A stretch of DNA of 64,000 nt from Luxibacter massiliensis (GCF_900604355.1 NZ_UWOE01000001.1:186001-250000); one strand, 5' to 3'; shown: positions 34,074 to 44,035, numbered from the stretch's first letter. Translations and numbers: made by a program. Notes: a model not told the origin generated them from the sequence alone.

Positions 34074-35770
34074 GAAGAGTGAGAACTTTAAGAAGAAGGC
34101 TGACTTTAGGGGTTCTAATGGCGGCCCTTGTTCCTGTATGTATTTTTGCTTTTGTTTCGCAATTCCGTCTGAAGAGCAGCCTGGATGATAATATGTATAG
34201 TCAAGTTTACAGTAATCTCCGCAGTTCCGGGAGAAGCCTGGATATGGTGCTGGATAAATATGGTACAGTGCTATATGATATGTGCACAGACGATATACTT
34301 GCCGCTGATATAAAAGCCATATTAGACGGACAGGATGATTTGGGCGTTAAGAGCAGCCTTTCTTATAAACTGAGCCGTGTATGCAGCCGCACATCTGGGA
34401 CTGCGGGAATCACACTGCTTCTGGACAACGGAGAAATACTTTTTTATGACAGGTTAAATTCCTCATCCTCCAGGAGTACATGGGCCAGTCAAGTCAGGGT
34501 TCCAGAGTTTGAAGGGGAGAAACTGTACCAGGGAAATACAGTTCCAGTGACTGCAAATAATAGGAGCGTTTATTTGTTTCAAATAGGGATGCGGATTACG
34601 GATTACAGAAATGGCCATAAAGAGCTGGGGACTGTAGTAATCAGTATTGAGCAGGAGCAGGTGGAGAATGCAATCACCCCAGGCGGGGACGGCTCTGTAT
34701 ATCTTTTGGACCAAGGCACGGTGATAAGTTCACCGGATACAGATGACATAGGGAAGAAATTCGATTCGGTTAAAAATACAGACGCCAATCATTATGCGTC
34801 TGTCATAAATGAGGAGAGTGGGTTCACTATATGTCATGAGCAGCCTTTGGAGGAATATAGGCATACCATGTGGGGGCAGGTGGCTTTTCTCTTTGCTATT
34901 GCCGTTATGTCATGTGTAGTTATGATGTTTCTGATTTTTCAGCTTACTAAACCATATCTGTCTGCAGTAGATAGTTTGGTGGATGCTATGAATAAAGTTG
35001 AGGAGGGCGACTTTACAGCCAGTGTGGAGGTTCCGGAGAGTATGCCCAGGGAAATACGGAAAATAGGGGTTGGTTTTAATGAAATGGTCCTTCATATTGA
35101 TAGTCTGCTGGGGCAGGTGAAAACAGCGTCCGCTGAGCAGAGGGCAGCTGAACTGTCAGTCCTGGAGGCACAGATTGATCCGCACTTCCTGTATAATACA
35201 CTAGATACAATTAACTGGAAAGCAATTGAGAATGAACAGTACGATATCAGTGAACTGGTGGGGGCCCTGGCAGATATTCTGCGCTATACTGTGAAAAATG
35301 CTGGAGGTATGACCACCCTAAGGCAGGAGATGGGATGGCTTGACCATTACATTCTGCTTCAAAGTGCGAAGCTGGGGATGCCTTTGATAGTTGAAAAAAA
35401 CGTATCCGAAGAAATCATGGGATATAAAATCCATAAACTTTTGCTGCAGCCATTTCTGGAAAATGCCATGAAACATGGTTTCCCAGGGAAAATAGGAAAA
35501 TATAAAATTTACATTACTGTACGTTTAAGCTGTGGGCAGATGCACTTTATTATAGAAGATAATGGAAAAGGAATCCCGAGAGAGATGCTGCTTAGGCTCA
35601 ATGATGAGAATTTCCAACCAGATGGCCACGTGGGGATTATAAACGTAAGGAGACGGCTTAAACTTTATTATGGGGATGAGGCGACAGTTTATTTTGAGAG
35701 CTCCCTGGGAAGTTATACGAAAGTACATTTGTTCATTCCGGAGAAAGGAGATATTAAATGCGAATTGTAA
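34070..35770 (+). CDS. YesM-type sensor histidine kinase
   Basis: A 566-residue membrane kinase. Helix 1 is at residues ~10-30 (LTLGVLMAALVPVCIFAFVS), an extracytoplasmic dCache-like sensor fills ~30-270, helix 2 is at ~275-295 (VAFLFAIAVMSCVVMMFLIF), then HAMP, the His_kinase phosphoacceptor region (LEAQIDPHFLYNTLDTINW) and a GHKL ATPase (QPFLENAMKHGF, EDNGKGI). YesM kinases usually sense carbohydrate-related signals and act on the adjacent YesN. The gene overlaps yesN-like 35758 by 13 bases. Confidence 0.92.
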   Translation: MRRVRTLRRRLTLGVLMAALVPVCIFAFVSQFRLKSSLDDNMYSQVYSNLRSSGRSLDMVLDKYGTVLYDMCTDDILAADIKAILDGQDDLGVKSSLSYKLSRVCSRTSGTAGITLLLDNGEILFYDRLNSSSSRSTWASQVRVPEFEGEKLYQGNTVPVTANNRSVYLFQIGMRITDYRNGHKELGTVVISIEQEQVENAITPGGDGSVYLLDQGTVISSPDTDDIGKKFDSVKNTDANHYASVINEESGFTICHEQPLEEYRHTMWGQVAFLFAIAVMSCVVMMFLIFQLTKPYLSAVDSLVDAMNKVEEGDFTASVEVPESMPREIRKIGVGFNEMVLHIDSLLGQVKTASAEQRAAELSVLEAQIDPHFLYNTLDTINWKAIENEQYDISELVGALADILRYTVKNAGGMTTLRQEMGWLDHYILLQSAKLGMPLIVEKNVSEEIMGYKIHKLLLQPFLENAMKHGFPGKIGKYKIYITVRLSCGQMHFIIEDNGKGIPREMLLRLNDENFQPDGHVGIINVRRRLKLYYGDEATVYFESSLGSYTKVHLFIPEKGDIKCEL

Positions 35771-37287
35771 TTGTAGAAGATGAGGCGCCAATCAGAGAGG
35801 GGATTGCCAAAATTCTGCATAAAATCAATCCTGAATATGAGCTGGCAGGAAAAGCCGCGGATGGGGAAGAAGGATACCAACTGATTAAGAATATAGAGCC
35901 TGACCTTGTTATTATGGATATACGTATGCCTAAGATGGACGGCCTTACAATGCTGGAGAAATTAAGGGCAGAGAATAACCAATGCAAAGTTTTAATCTTA
36001 TCCGCTTATTCTGATTTTAATTATGCCAGACAGGCCATAGAGCTCCATATTGACAACTATCTCCTGAAACCCGTAAAAATACACGAGTTAAAACGTGCTC
36101 TCCAGCAAGTTGAGGAAGTCCTTGAGAAGGAGGAGGGTAGAGAATATGTATTTACAGCTGATAGCATTATACTGGGATGCCTTTATGGTCAGCTGAAGCC
36201 GAACAAGACATTAGAAATGATGACCAGAGAAAAATACGGGTTTTCACTGGAGGACCCAGGTGAGGTATTTGTTCTATGGCTGGGAAATGGTTATGAAAAG
36301 CAGAAGGCAGATGCCAGGCAGTTATTGGAGGAAGTAGATGCACATTCATTGAAATTTGCTTCCTGTATTATAGAATCGGACAGCTGGCAAATGCTGATTA
36401 TGGTATTGTACAGAATATCCCCGGGGGAATCCCATTATAGTTACTTTCAGAATTCAGTGGTGCCTATGCTATGCAGCAACCTGAAGGAGCCTGTGGTATG
36501 TATCTGGAGTAGTATGGATAAGATATTGGACTTGCCAGAGGCAGTCCGTAAAATACGTGGGGACAGGGAATGGAATCTCCTTTTTGAAAAAGGAACTTTG
36601 ATTTGCAGTGAAGATGCGGGGAAAGTAAAGACAGTTCCTCTTAAGCATCCTGCTGAACTGGAGGACAAAGCATGCCGGGCAGCCAGAAAAGGGGACCGGG
36701 AAGGGATTGGAGAATGCTATAAGATGTTATTTGCCTATTATCATGAAGCACCTCATCTGCCTTCGGACATAAAACAATCTGTTATACATTTTAGCTGGGC
36801 AGTGGTGAATGCTTATAATGAGACAAAAAAGGTGGGGGCGGACCTGCGGATACAGAATATACTGCAAAGCATAGTAGAGGCTGTGAGCTGGGAGCAAATC
36901 AGGAGAAGCCTTGAAGAATTCTTTGAAATATTAAATGTGAATGTGGCAAAGCAAGAGGAAGTTCCCATGAATGTACTGGTGCAGAAAACCCAGCAGATGA
37001 TTAAGCGGTATTATGACCAGGGGATTACCCTGGAGGAGATTGCAAATAAACTTTTTGTTTCTGAGGAATATCTAAGTACTCTTTTTAAAAAGGAGACAGG
37101 AGTTACATTTTCAGAGACTATACGTAAATATAGGATAGAGAAGGTGAAGGAGCTGTTGCTGGATACTCATTTGAAGTTAAATCAGATAGCAGAGCTTGCA
37201 GGATATTCAGATCCTAAATATATGAGTAAGGTATTTAAAGAAGAAGTTGGAATGCTCCCGAATGAGTTTAGGAAGGAGACTCATTAA
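35758..37287 (+). CDS. YesN-type response regulator with AraC output domain
   Basis: A 509-residue regulator. An N-terminal receiver (IVEDEAPIREGI, phospho-Asp in LVIMDIRMPKMDGL, ~55) leads through a long middle region to a C-terminal AraC domain with two helix-turn-helices (TLEEIANKLFVSEEYLSTLF; KLNQIAELAGYSDPKYMSKVF). It is the partner of the overlapping YesM kinase. Target genes are not obvious; the third HPr-like gene immediately downstream is one candidate. AGAAAGGAG precedes the start. Confidence 0.93.
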   Translation: MRIVIVEDEAPIREGIAKILHKINPEYELAGKAADGEEGYQLIKNIEPDLVIMDIRMPKMDGLTMLEKLRAENNQCKVLILSAYSDFNYARQAIELHIDNYLLKPVKIHELKRALQQVEEVLEKEEGREYVFTADSIILGCLYGQLKPNKTLEMMTREKYGFSLEDPGEVFVLWLGNGYEKQKADARQLLEEVDAHSLKFASCIIESDSWQMLIMVLYRISPGESHYSYFQNSVVPMLCSNLKEPVVCIWSSMDKILDLPEAVRKIRGDREWNLLFEKGTLICSEDAGKVKTVPLKHPAELEDKACRAARKGDREGIGECYKMLFAYYHEAPHLPSDIKQSVIHFSWAVVNAYNETKKVGADLRIQNILQSIVEAVSWEQIRRSLEEFFEILNVNVAKQEEVPMNVLVQKTQQMIKRYYDQGITLEEIANKLFVSEEYLSTLFKKETGVTFSETIRKYRIEKVKELLLDTHLKLNQIAELAGYSDPKYMSKVFKEEVGMLPNEFRKETH

Positions 37288-37317
37288 AATATTCTACCTT
37301 TTTCAAAAATTTCTACC

Positions 37318-37345
37318 TTGTCAATGGAAAATTTTGTGCTATGAT
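37318..37345 (+). promoter_or_regulatory. Sigma-A-type promoter of the third HPr-like gene
   Basis: TTGTCA at 37318-37323, a 16-base spacer, and TATGAT at 37340-37345. The leader before the ATG at 37511 would be ~160 bases. Confidence 0.65.
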
Positions 37346-37510
37346 GTCGTTAATCCAAAAAAAGGATTATTCTGGGATATTTGGTGCAGGGTTTGACTGG
37401 AAATATAGGGACCTGTTGGGGAGAATCAAATACAGCAGGAGAGCCTATGGGGACAGAAACCAGATATCAATGGGAGACAGGTAAAGAAATTTTGAGAAGG
37501 AGAGGTAATA

Positions 37511-37741
37511 ATGAGTCAGTTAATGATTACATTCAGCAATCCTGAAGAAGTTCTTGATTTTGTAAACAGAGTAGCAAAATATCCCTTTGATATGGATATG
37601 AAGAGAGGCAGGTTTGTAGTAGATGCAAAATCTATTTTAGGCATAATGAATCTGGGATTTAACCATCCAATCGAGTTAAAAATCTACGAAGAAGATTGCG
37701 AGGATCTCAAAAAAGAGATCTCCAAATATAGGGCGGCATAG
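37511..37741 (+). CDS. Small HPr-like domain protein
   Basis: A 76-residue protein and the clearest HPr relative of the three. VVDAKSILGIMNLGFNHPIE lines up with the HPr Ser46 region (xxGKSIMGxMSLG), and ELKIYEEDCEDLKKEISKY with the final strand and helix. At the usual phosphohistidine site there is NPEEVLDFV, with no histidine. The Ser46 equivalent is kept, so any link to HPr kinase would be regulatory only. AGAAGGAGAGG precedes the ATG, and a terminator follows. Confidence 0.78.
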   Translation: MSQLMITFSNPEEVLDFVNRVAKYPFDMDMKRGRFVVDAKSILGIMNLGFNHPIELKIYEEDCEDLKKEISKYRAA

Positions 37742-38071
37742 CCAAAATAGTATATCTGCATATTTCTATCATGAATGGCAGAAGCTATTGTTTTAATCAG
37801 TTGCAGTTAATTACTTGTTTCCTTAATCTCCTCAGCGTATAATAACGTTGAGGAGCTTTTTATATTTTGGAGGGATGAGCATATCTTAATATAAGTAGGT
37901 TTTCCTTCAGAATGTGTGGCTCAATAATAGATTTTGAAATGGAACCGGGATTTCAAGAGAGGGGAGGTGAAGAGACTGGTGCAGAATAGATGGATTCTCA
38001 AATCCTTGGGCGGACATTATTTGAGATGATAATTTATTTGCGGCAGTCCCTTTATTTTGGAGGAAGGATTT
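37742..38071. other. 330-bp intergenic region before the MATE gene
   Basis: It contains a terminator (37828-37864) and then a ~200-base leader to the MATE gene. I see no known riboswitch pattern in it and no gene. Confidence 0.6.
37828..37864 (+). terminator. Intrinsic terminator after the third HPr-like gene
   Basis: CTCCTCAGCG (37828-37837) pairs with CGTTGAGGAG (37846-37855), followed by CTTTTT. Confidence 0.85.
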
Positions 38072-39433
38072 ATGCAAAAAGCGAAAATGGAGGGAAAAAG
38101 TGCTTATTTATTTGATAATAAGGCATTAAGAGCTTTGATTATACCGCTGCTCATTGAACAGCTGCTTGCGGTAATGGTAGGTATGGCAGATTCCATTATG
38201 ATAGCCAGTGTGGGGGAAGCAGCCGTATCCGGCGTTTCATTGGTAGACAACATTATGGTATTATTCATTAACGTTTTTGCGGCCCTGGCTACTGGAGGGG
38301 CAGTCGTTGCGGGGCAGTACCTGGGGCAGAAGAATGATGATTTTGCCTGTAAGGCGGCCAATCAGATTGTGTGGTTTATCACGATAGTAGCCGTGGGGAT
38401 TATGGCCTTAATCTATATAGGGAAATGGTTCATTTTACATGTGGTCTTTGGAGCCATAGAGGCAGATGTCATGGCCCATGCAAATACATATCTGATAATT
38501 GTTACTGCTTCTATCCCTTTTATGGCCTTATATAATGCGGGGGCGGCAATATTCCGTGCTATGGGGAATTCTAAGATTTCTATGCAGGTGTCCATTATTA
38601 TGAATATGATTAATATAGGCGGGAATGCATTGCTTATATACGGTTTACATTGGGGGACTGAAGGTGTGGCGATCCCAACTCTTTTATCAAGGATTATAGC
38701 CGCAGTCTTGATTACAGCTCTGCTCAGCAATCAAAAGTGGAAGCTGCATATAGCTAAAAGTATTCATTATCGTCCGGATTGGCGCATGATCCGCAGGATA
38801 CTAGCTATAGGGGTGCCGAATGGACTAGAGAACAGCATGTTTCAATTGGGGAAAATATTAGTACTTAGCCTTGTATCAACATTTGGTACCTATGCGATTG
38901 CGGCTAATGCTGTAAGTAATGCAGTTGCCCTGTTCCAAATACTTCCCGGGATGGCTTTGAATCTGGCTATCACGTCTGTTATTGCACAATGCGTGGGGGC
39001 AGGAGATTATGAGCAGGTTCATTACTATACAAAGAAGCTGATAGGAGTTGCATACGCACTGATTTGGTTTACAAATGCAGTGATATTTTTACTTCTTCCG
39101 ATTATTTTAAGGGTTTACAATCTGTCAGATCTGACAGCAGAGACGACCAGGCAAATCCTATATTTCCATAGCATAAGCTGTATGCTTGTGTGGCCATTGT
39201 CATTCTCCGTGCCATCTACTCTGCGCGCCGCAGGGGATGCCCAGGTTACTATGGTTATCTCCATAGCATCAATGTGGATATTCCGAATCATATTCAGTTA
39301 TATTCTAGGACGGTATATGGGTATGGGAGTGTTCGGAGTATGGGTGGCTATGGTAATAGATTGGTGTTTCCGGGCAGTTTGTATGATGACGCGGTACCAT
39401 AGAGGAAAGTGGAAATTGAAAAAAACGATTTAA
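38072..39433 (+). CDS. MATE family efflux transporter
   Basis: A 453-residue, 12-helix MATE protein that exports cationic drugs or metabolites in exchange for Na+ or H+. It has two six-helix halves with family-typical motifs such as GMADSIMIASVGEAAVSGVS at helix 1-2 and AANAVSNAVALFQILPGMAL opening the second half. The start is ATG 38072, 5 bases after GGAGGAAGG; TTG 38057 overlaps that site. Substrate unknown. Confidence 0.9.
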   Translation: MQKAKMEGKSAYLFDNKALRALIIPLLIEQLLAVMVGMADSIMIASVGEAAVSGVSLVDNIMVLFINVFAALATGGAVVAGQYLGQKNDDFACKAANQIVWFITIVAVGIMALIYIGKWFILHVVFGAIEADVMAHANTYLIIVTASIPFMALYNAGAAIFRAMGNSKISMQVSIIMNMINIGGNALLIYGLHWGTEGVAIPTLLSRIIAAVLITALLSNQKWKLHIAKSIHYRPDWRMIRRILAIGVPNGLENSMFQLGKILVLSLVSTFGTYAIAANAVSNAVALFQILPGMALNLAITSVIAQCVGAGDYEQVHYYTKKLIGVAYALIWFTNAVIFLLLPIILRVYNLSDLTAETTRQILYFHSISCMLVWPLSFSVPSTLRAAGDAQVTMVISIASMWIFRIIFSYILGRYMGMGVFGVWVAMVIDWCFRAVCMMTRYHRGKWKLKKTI

Positions 39434-39448
39434 AATACGTTAAGTTGA

Positions 39449-39479
39449 GGACGTAACCTTTTGGACAAAGGCTACGTCC
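39449..39479 (+). terminator. Hairpin after the MATE gene, probable terminator
   Basis: GGACGTAACCTTT pairs with AAAGGCTACGTCC (one mismatch). The U-tract is weak (CCTAATTTAATTT). Confidence 0.55.
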
Positions 39480-39601
39480 CTAATTTAATTTAGTGGTGTA
39501 CCTAATTGGAAAAAACCTTGTAAATCTGCAGGCGCTACATTATAATATGTTAGTAAATCTTAAACTGAGTTGGACATTAGGGCGTGGATAGGAGGCAGAT
39601 T

Positions 39602-41149
39602 TTGAGAAATGAATTAGTGATTGTCCTGGATTTTGGAGGGCAGTATAATCAGTTAGTTGCCAGGCGTGTGAGAGAGTGTAATGTATATTGTGAAATCTAT
39701 TCATATAATATGGATATTGAGAAAATTAAGGAGTTAAACCCCAAGGGTATTATTTTGACGGGAGGGCCTAATAGTTGTTATGAGACGGACTCACCAACAT
39801 ATTCCCGTGAGTTGTTTGAGCTGGGAATCCCGGTTCTTGGATTGTGCTATGGTGCACAGCTTATGATGCATGTGCTGGGAGGTAAAGTGGAGCGGGCAAA
39901 GGTTCGGGAATATGGAAAAACCGAAGTGTCTATTAGTAAAGCGGATTCAGAAATTTTCACAGGTGTAAATACTCCTACAGTTTGCTGGATGAGCCATTTT
40001 GATTATATTTCGCAGGTTGCCCCTGGGTTTGAGGTTACGGCTTTTACTGCTGATTGCCCTGTGGCTGCGGCTGAGAATAAAGACAACAGCCTATATGCTG
40101 TACAGTTCCATCCTGAAGTGCTCCACACAGTGGAAGGAACGAAAATGATTAATAATTTCGTGAAAGATATATGTGGCTGTGCGGGAGACTGGAAGATGGA
40201 TGCATTTGTTGAGGAAACGATACAGAGCATTCGAAAAAAAGTGGGGAAAGGGAAGGTTCTTTGTGCACTCTCCGGTGGGGTGGACTCATCAGTGGCAGCA
40301 GTGCTGTTGTCAAAGGCAGTAGGGGCACAGCTTACTTGTGTATTTGTTGATCATGGATTGCTGAGAAAAAATGAAGGCGATGAGGTGGAAGCAGTATTTG
40401 GGTCAGATGGATTGTACGATTTAAATTTTATCCGGGTCAATGCGCAGGATAGATTTTATCAGAAGTTAGCGGGTATAGCAGAACCCGAAGAAAAGCGCAA
40501 AATCATTGGTGAGGAGTTTATCAGGGTATTTGAAGAAGAGGCACGGAAAATAGGGACCGTTGATTTTCTGGTACAGGGAACTATATATCCGGATGTAGTG
40601 GAGAGCGGCCTGGGAGGAGAATCAGCAGTGATTAAATCTCATCATAATGTGGGTGGTTTACCGGATTATGTTGACTTTAAAGAAATAATTGAACCTTTGA
40701 GGGATTTATTTAAGGATGAAGTGCGTAAAGCAGGACTTGAGCTTGGTATACCAGAAAAACTTGTATTTAGACAGCCATTTCCAGGGCCGGGATTGGGAAT
40801 CAGAATCATAGGCGAGGTGACGGAAGAAAAGGTCAGGATTGTACAAGATGCCGATGCCATATACCGGGAGGAAATGGATGCAGCAGGAATGGGCAAAAGT
40901 ATCGGACAGTATTTTGCAGCTTTGACCAATATGCGGTCTGTAGGGGTCATGGGAGATGAGAGGACATATGACTATGCAGTGGCTTTAAGAGCTGTGAGCA
41001 CGGTTGATTTTATGACTGCTGAATCAGCGGAAGTGCCCTGGGAAGTGTTGCATAGAGTCACAAGCAGGATCGTGAATGAAGTAAACCATGTGAATAGGGT
41101 CATGTACGATTTGACTGGGAAGCCGCCTGGGACGATTGAATTCGAATAG
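39602..41149 (+). CDS. guaA: GMP synthase (glutamine-hydrolysing)
   Basis: A 515-residue GuaA that converts XMP to GMP. The class I glutamine amidotransferase half has the nucleophile in LGLCYGAQLMMH and the His/Glu pair in QFHPEVLHT. The ATP pyrophosphatase half has the PP-loop LSGGVDSSVAAVLL, and the dimerisation domain ends in GKPPGTIEFE. The start is TTG 39602, 6 bases after AGGAGG; GTG 39584 would lie upstream of that site. A terminator follows the stop codon. I saw no purine riboswitch upstream. Confidence 0.96.
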   Translation: MRNELVIVLDFGGQYNQLVARRVRECNVYCEIYSYNMDIEKIKELNPKGIILTGGPNSCYETDSPTYSRELFELGIPVLGLCYGAQLMMHVLGGKVERAKVREYGKTEVSISKADSEIFTGVNTPTVCWMSHFDYISQVAPGFEVTAFTADCPVAAAENKDNSLYAVQFHPEVLHTVEGTKMINNFVKDICGCAGDWKMDAFVEETIQSIRKKVGKGKVLCALSGGVDSSVAAVLLSKAVGAQLTCVFVDHGLLRKNEGDEVEAVFGSDGLYDLNFIRVNAQDRFYQKLAGIAEPEEKRKIIGEEFIRVFEEEARKIGTVDFLVQGTIYPDVVESGLGGESAVIKSHHNVGGLPDYVDFKEIIEPLRDLFKDEVRKAGLELGIPEKLVFRQPFPGPGLGIRIIGEVTEEKVRIVQDADAIYREEMDAAGMGKSIGQYFAALTNMRSVGVMGDERTYDYAVALRAVSTVDFMTAESAEVPWEVLHRVTSRIVNEVNHVNRVMYDLTGKPPGTIEFE

Positions 41150-41157
41150 CAGACAGA

Positions 41158-41199
41158 ACCCCGGAGATGCTGATAGAATGGACACTTCCGGGGGTTTTA
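41158..41199 (+). terminator. Intrinsic terminator of guaA
   Basis: AACCCCGGA pairs with TCCGGGGGTT, ending in TTTTAT. Confidence 0.8.
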
Positions 41200-41222
41200 T
41201 GCTGTTTGGCTTTAAAATGGCT

Positions 41223-42101
41223 CTAATTGTTTTCTGTGCAGTTATTCTCAGAATAATAGCGAAAGGCTTTCACAATATATTCGCTGCTTCCTGCGCCATG
41301 TTTTGTGTCAAATACTTTGCTTAGATAATCATTAGAATAGGTGTCAATCATCATTCGGCAGTAATTTTCCACACTGCCAACCAGAAGTTTAGAGGAGGTA
41401 GTCTGTGTGCCGGATATGATTTCCTCTACAATATTTTGAACCGGTTCTGAAGCAACATCTTCCCCTTTATGGGAAGCCAGCTTAAGAAACTTATCTTTTT
41501 TCAGCATCTCTTCTGGTATCTGTGAATACCAGTCTTCCATAATTTCAGAAAAATGTTCCAGATTGTGTTTCATCTCTTTGGTGTATTTTTCAATACTGCC
41601 AAACTGCTGGATGGCGAGTTTGGCCACATGGCCTTCATCATCTTTGATTTTCTGAATTAACAGATCAAAATTTTCAATACTTCCCCAGTGCTGGATGACA
41701 GCATCTGTCTGATTGGATTTAAAATCTTCCAAAGCATTGATATAATCCGACAGATCAAATTCTCTAAAGCTCATACAGTGTTCTCCTATCTCTAAGCGTT
41801 CGAGAAGCTGTATAAGTCCGTCAAGGCGATCGCGTTTCAGTAGGAACAGTTCTTTTTGCTTTTTGAAAGCGGCGATTCTGTCGAAATCTGGGTCCTCCAA
41901 AATTTGTTTTATTTCTTTTAGCAGAAATCCTAGTTCCTTAAAAAATAAGATCTGCTGCAAGATCTGTAATGCGTCATCATCGTACATCCGATATCCTGCT
42001 GTGGTAAGCTTGCTTGGTTTCAGCAGCCCGATTTCATCATAGTATTGAAGCGTCCGTATGCTGATACCAGTCAGCTTGGCAACCTGACTTATACTTTTCA
42101 T
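41223..42101 (-). CDS. MerR family regulator with TipAS-like C-terminal domain
   Basis: A 292-residue regulator. Residues 1-70 are the MerR winged helix (ISQVAKLTGISIRTLQYYDE, then IGLLKPSKLTTAGYRMYDDD), followed by a coiled-coil dimer helix. The ~170-residue C-terminal domain has the helical pattern and KHGAGSSEYIVKAFRYYSEN ending seen in TipAS-type drug-binding domains. It may sense a peptide antibiotic or other amphipathic compound. ATG 42101 has AAAGGAG 8 bases upstream. Targets are unknown; the phosphorylase gene lies upstream on the same strand. Confidence 0.85.
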   Translation of the reverse strand: MKSISQVAKLTGISIRTLQYYDEIGLLKPSKLTTAGYRMYDDDALQILQQILFFKELGFLLKEIKQILEDPDFDRIAAFKKQKELFLLKRDRLDGLIQLLERLEIGEHCMSFREFDLSDYINALEDFKSNQTDAVIQHWGSIENFDLLIQKIKDDEGHVAKLAIQQFGSIEKYTKEMKHNLEHFSEIMEDWYSQIPEEMLKKDKFLKLASHKGEDVASEPVQNIVEEIISGTQTTSSKLLVGSVENYCRMMIDTYSNDYLSKVFDTKHGAGSSEYIVKAFRYYSENNCTENN

Positions 42102-42217
42102 TGAGATAGCTCCTTTCAGTACAGGGAAAACAGGAGTGACCGGTCGCATCTGTTATGTTTCCCTTGAGCAAAGAATACAGTATCACGCGGCGTGAGAGTC
42201 AAGGGAATTTGTAAAAA

Positions 42218-42982
42218 TCATAATGCAAGACCACATTCAAAAGCGAGTACCATGTACTTTTCAGCATTGGAAAGTCCATACGAAGCTAAATCTCTTATAT
42301 CCCATATATCAGAGCTGAGATTATCTGCACCGTACAAAAATTGGATAAAAGGTACATGGCGGTATTTTGCAACGGCCAGCATCGAAGCACATTCCATTTC
42401 TACGGCAATACAGTCCTCTTGTTTACGTTCCTGTATAAGTGGAAGAGTTTCTCTGTAAATTGCGTCTGAAGTCCAGGTTTTTCCTTTTATATAAGGATAA
42501 CCGCAATTTGATAAAACTCTTTCCAGTATCTTGACAGAATGTGGATCTGCCTCAATCTCCGGCGAGGGCACTATATAATGATAGCTTGTGCCCTCATCCC
42601 GGATGGCAGAAATGGGAATAATAAGTTTGCTTTTTACGTTGTCATCGTCCAATACTCCGCATGAGCCGAATAAAACAAACTTCTTAGCACCCATAGCAAC
42701 AATTTCTTCAAATCCAACAACACAGGCAGGTGCTCCTACTCTGGATAGATAGAAAGCAATGTCTGTATCTTTATAATGGATTTTGTAAACCGGTATGACA
42801 CCATTTGCAGTATAGAGTTCTGCAATCTTTTCGGTACTGTCCAGTGAAGAGAATTTTTGAATAATATTCTCAGAAAACGTAGAAACACATATCTCTGGGA
42901 AATCATCAATTTTTTTCGTTGTATCAGAGGGACTGAATAAAGCAGGTTCTAAAATATTTGTTTGTTGAAATATAGTATTCAA
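42218..42982 (-). CDS. Nucleoside phosphorylase (uridine/purine type)
   Basis: A 254-residue nucleoside phosphorylase of the PNP_UDP_1 fold, which cleaves a nucleoside with phosphate to ribose-1-phosphate and base. FGSCGVLDDD holds the phosphate/ribose loop, WTSDAIYRET and CIAVEMECASMLAVAKYR the Met-Glu ribose site. The TTG at 42982 is chosen because GGGAGGT lies 7 bases upstream; the frame extends to 43093, but that stretch overlaps the end of a decayed XRE gene in another frame. Base specificity is not decided. Confidence 0.85.
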   Translation of the reverse strand: MNTIFQQTNILEPALFSPSDTTKKIDDFPEICVSTFSENIIQKFSSLDSTEKIAELYTANGVIPVYKIHYKDTDIAFYLSRVGAPACVVGFEEIVAMGAKKFVLFGSCGVLDDDNVKSKLIIPISAIRDEGTSYHYIVPSPEIEADPHSVKILERVLSNCGYPYIKGKTWTSDAIYRETLPLIQERKQEDCIAVEMECASMLAVAKYRHVPFIQFLYGADNLSSDIWDIRDLASYGLSNAEKYMVLAFECGLAL

Positions 42983-43046
42983 GTTACGCACCTCCCATTT
43001 CTTCGTTTTTGCAAATTTAGCCAGCCGGTCATTGATTGCCGGGTGG

Positions 43047-43360
43047 TTAAAACGAATATAGATTATCTTCAGGAATGAGATTTCCATCTTCATCTCCGTT
43101 AATCTCCATATCTATTTACTCGTCCATTTTTAAATGTAAGGTAAGCACATCAGAAGCAATTTCTATATTAAAATCCGTAAAAACATTGATGCTTATGCCT
43201 GAAGCATTTGAAATTTTAAAAGCTGATCGGGTTTGGGATTACGGCTGCCTAGATCATATTTGCGGATTGTGGTTCCGTCTATGCCAGCCGGTTCTCCTAA
43301 CATATTTTGTGAAATTTCCCGTATATTTCGGAATGCTTTCATCTTTTCTCCTACTGTCAT
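43047..43360 (-). pseudogene. Broken XRE family regulator
   Basis: From ATG 43360 the minus strand reads MTVGEKMKAFRNIREISQNM, then DGTTIRKYDLGSRNPKPDQL, a classical XRE helix-turn-helix, and stops at 43193. The homologous continuation is in another frame (INVFTDFNIEIASDVL... KMDE), has a TAA where Gln would fit, and resumes as MEINGDEDGNLIPEDNLYSF to a stop at 43047. One frameshift plus one nonsense change make it non-functional. It sits at the left edge of the methyltransferase island. Confidence 0.8.
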
Positions 43361-44035
43361 AAGTTGGCTCCTTTCAGAGTGAATACAAATAATAGGGACA
43401 TTATATAGATTTCGTGACTTATATTACAGGGAGTAAACAGGGACTTGATACAAAGGTGCCTTTAAAGCAGGCATTGACAGTTCTTAGATTCAAAGGGTCT
43501 CGTTACGAATGAAAATCACTTGGGGACGGCGTACACACACTGGAATGTACTCAGATAGTACGTGTGTAAATAGTAAATACGAAACAAAAAGGAGATACAG
43601 GATCGGAGGATCGAGGAGATGCAGGGGACTTCTAGGAGGAGAGAGACAAAAACTTCAAAGCACAGAAGAAGATATCCGCACTTTCCTCGGGGAACTCAAT
43701 TCTAAGTAATGAAATTCAGTAGAAAAGCGAGACAATCATATTACAGTACGAGAGAATTGAGAGAATGACGGAAAGCAATCTGACCTTAAAAAAGAGCGAA
43801 CGGTTGGAGAAGAAAAACAGCGGACTGAAGCAGAGCCAGCAAAAAAGCAAGGAAAGAAGCCAAAGTCACGTTATTTGGTGTTAAAAATAATGGGACAAGA
43901 GAGAGGGATGTAATTAAAACTGAATAAGTAGAAAAAAGTAAAAATCTGTCTGACTTGGATTTAGCAAATGATGAGAAAAACATTGCTATTATTCGCGGTA
44001 TAGATTAAAATATCGTTTGGAAGGAGTACGACATT
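43361..44035. other. 675-bp stretch of gene debris left of the methyltransferase island
   Basis: Short frames full of Lys/Glu/Arg (43509-43709; EAEPAKKQGKKPK around 43840) look like decayed coding DNA, but no intact gene or family is recognisable. A hairpin-forming stretch (TACACACACT with AGTACGTGTGTA, ~43530-43568) is present. Confidence 0.5.

Noticed and set aside
39480..39601. Purine riboswitch upstream of guaA
   Set aside because: I could not find the three-way junction loops typical of the guanine/xanthine aptamers.
42983..43093. Extended start of the nucleoside phosphorylase
   Set aside because: The extra codons overlap the decayed XRE gene in another frame, and a GGGAGGT site favours TTG 42982.
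43509..43709. 66-residue ORF left of the methyltransferase island
   Set aside because: Low-complexity, basic, no family, in debris; the ribosome site is poor.
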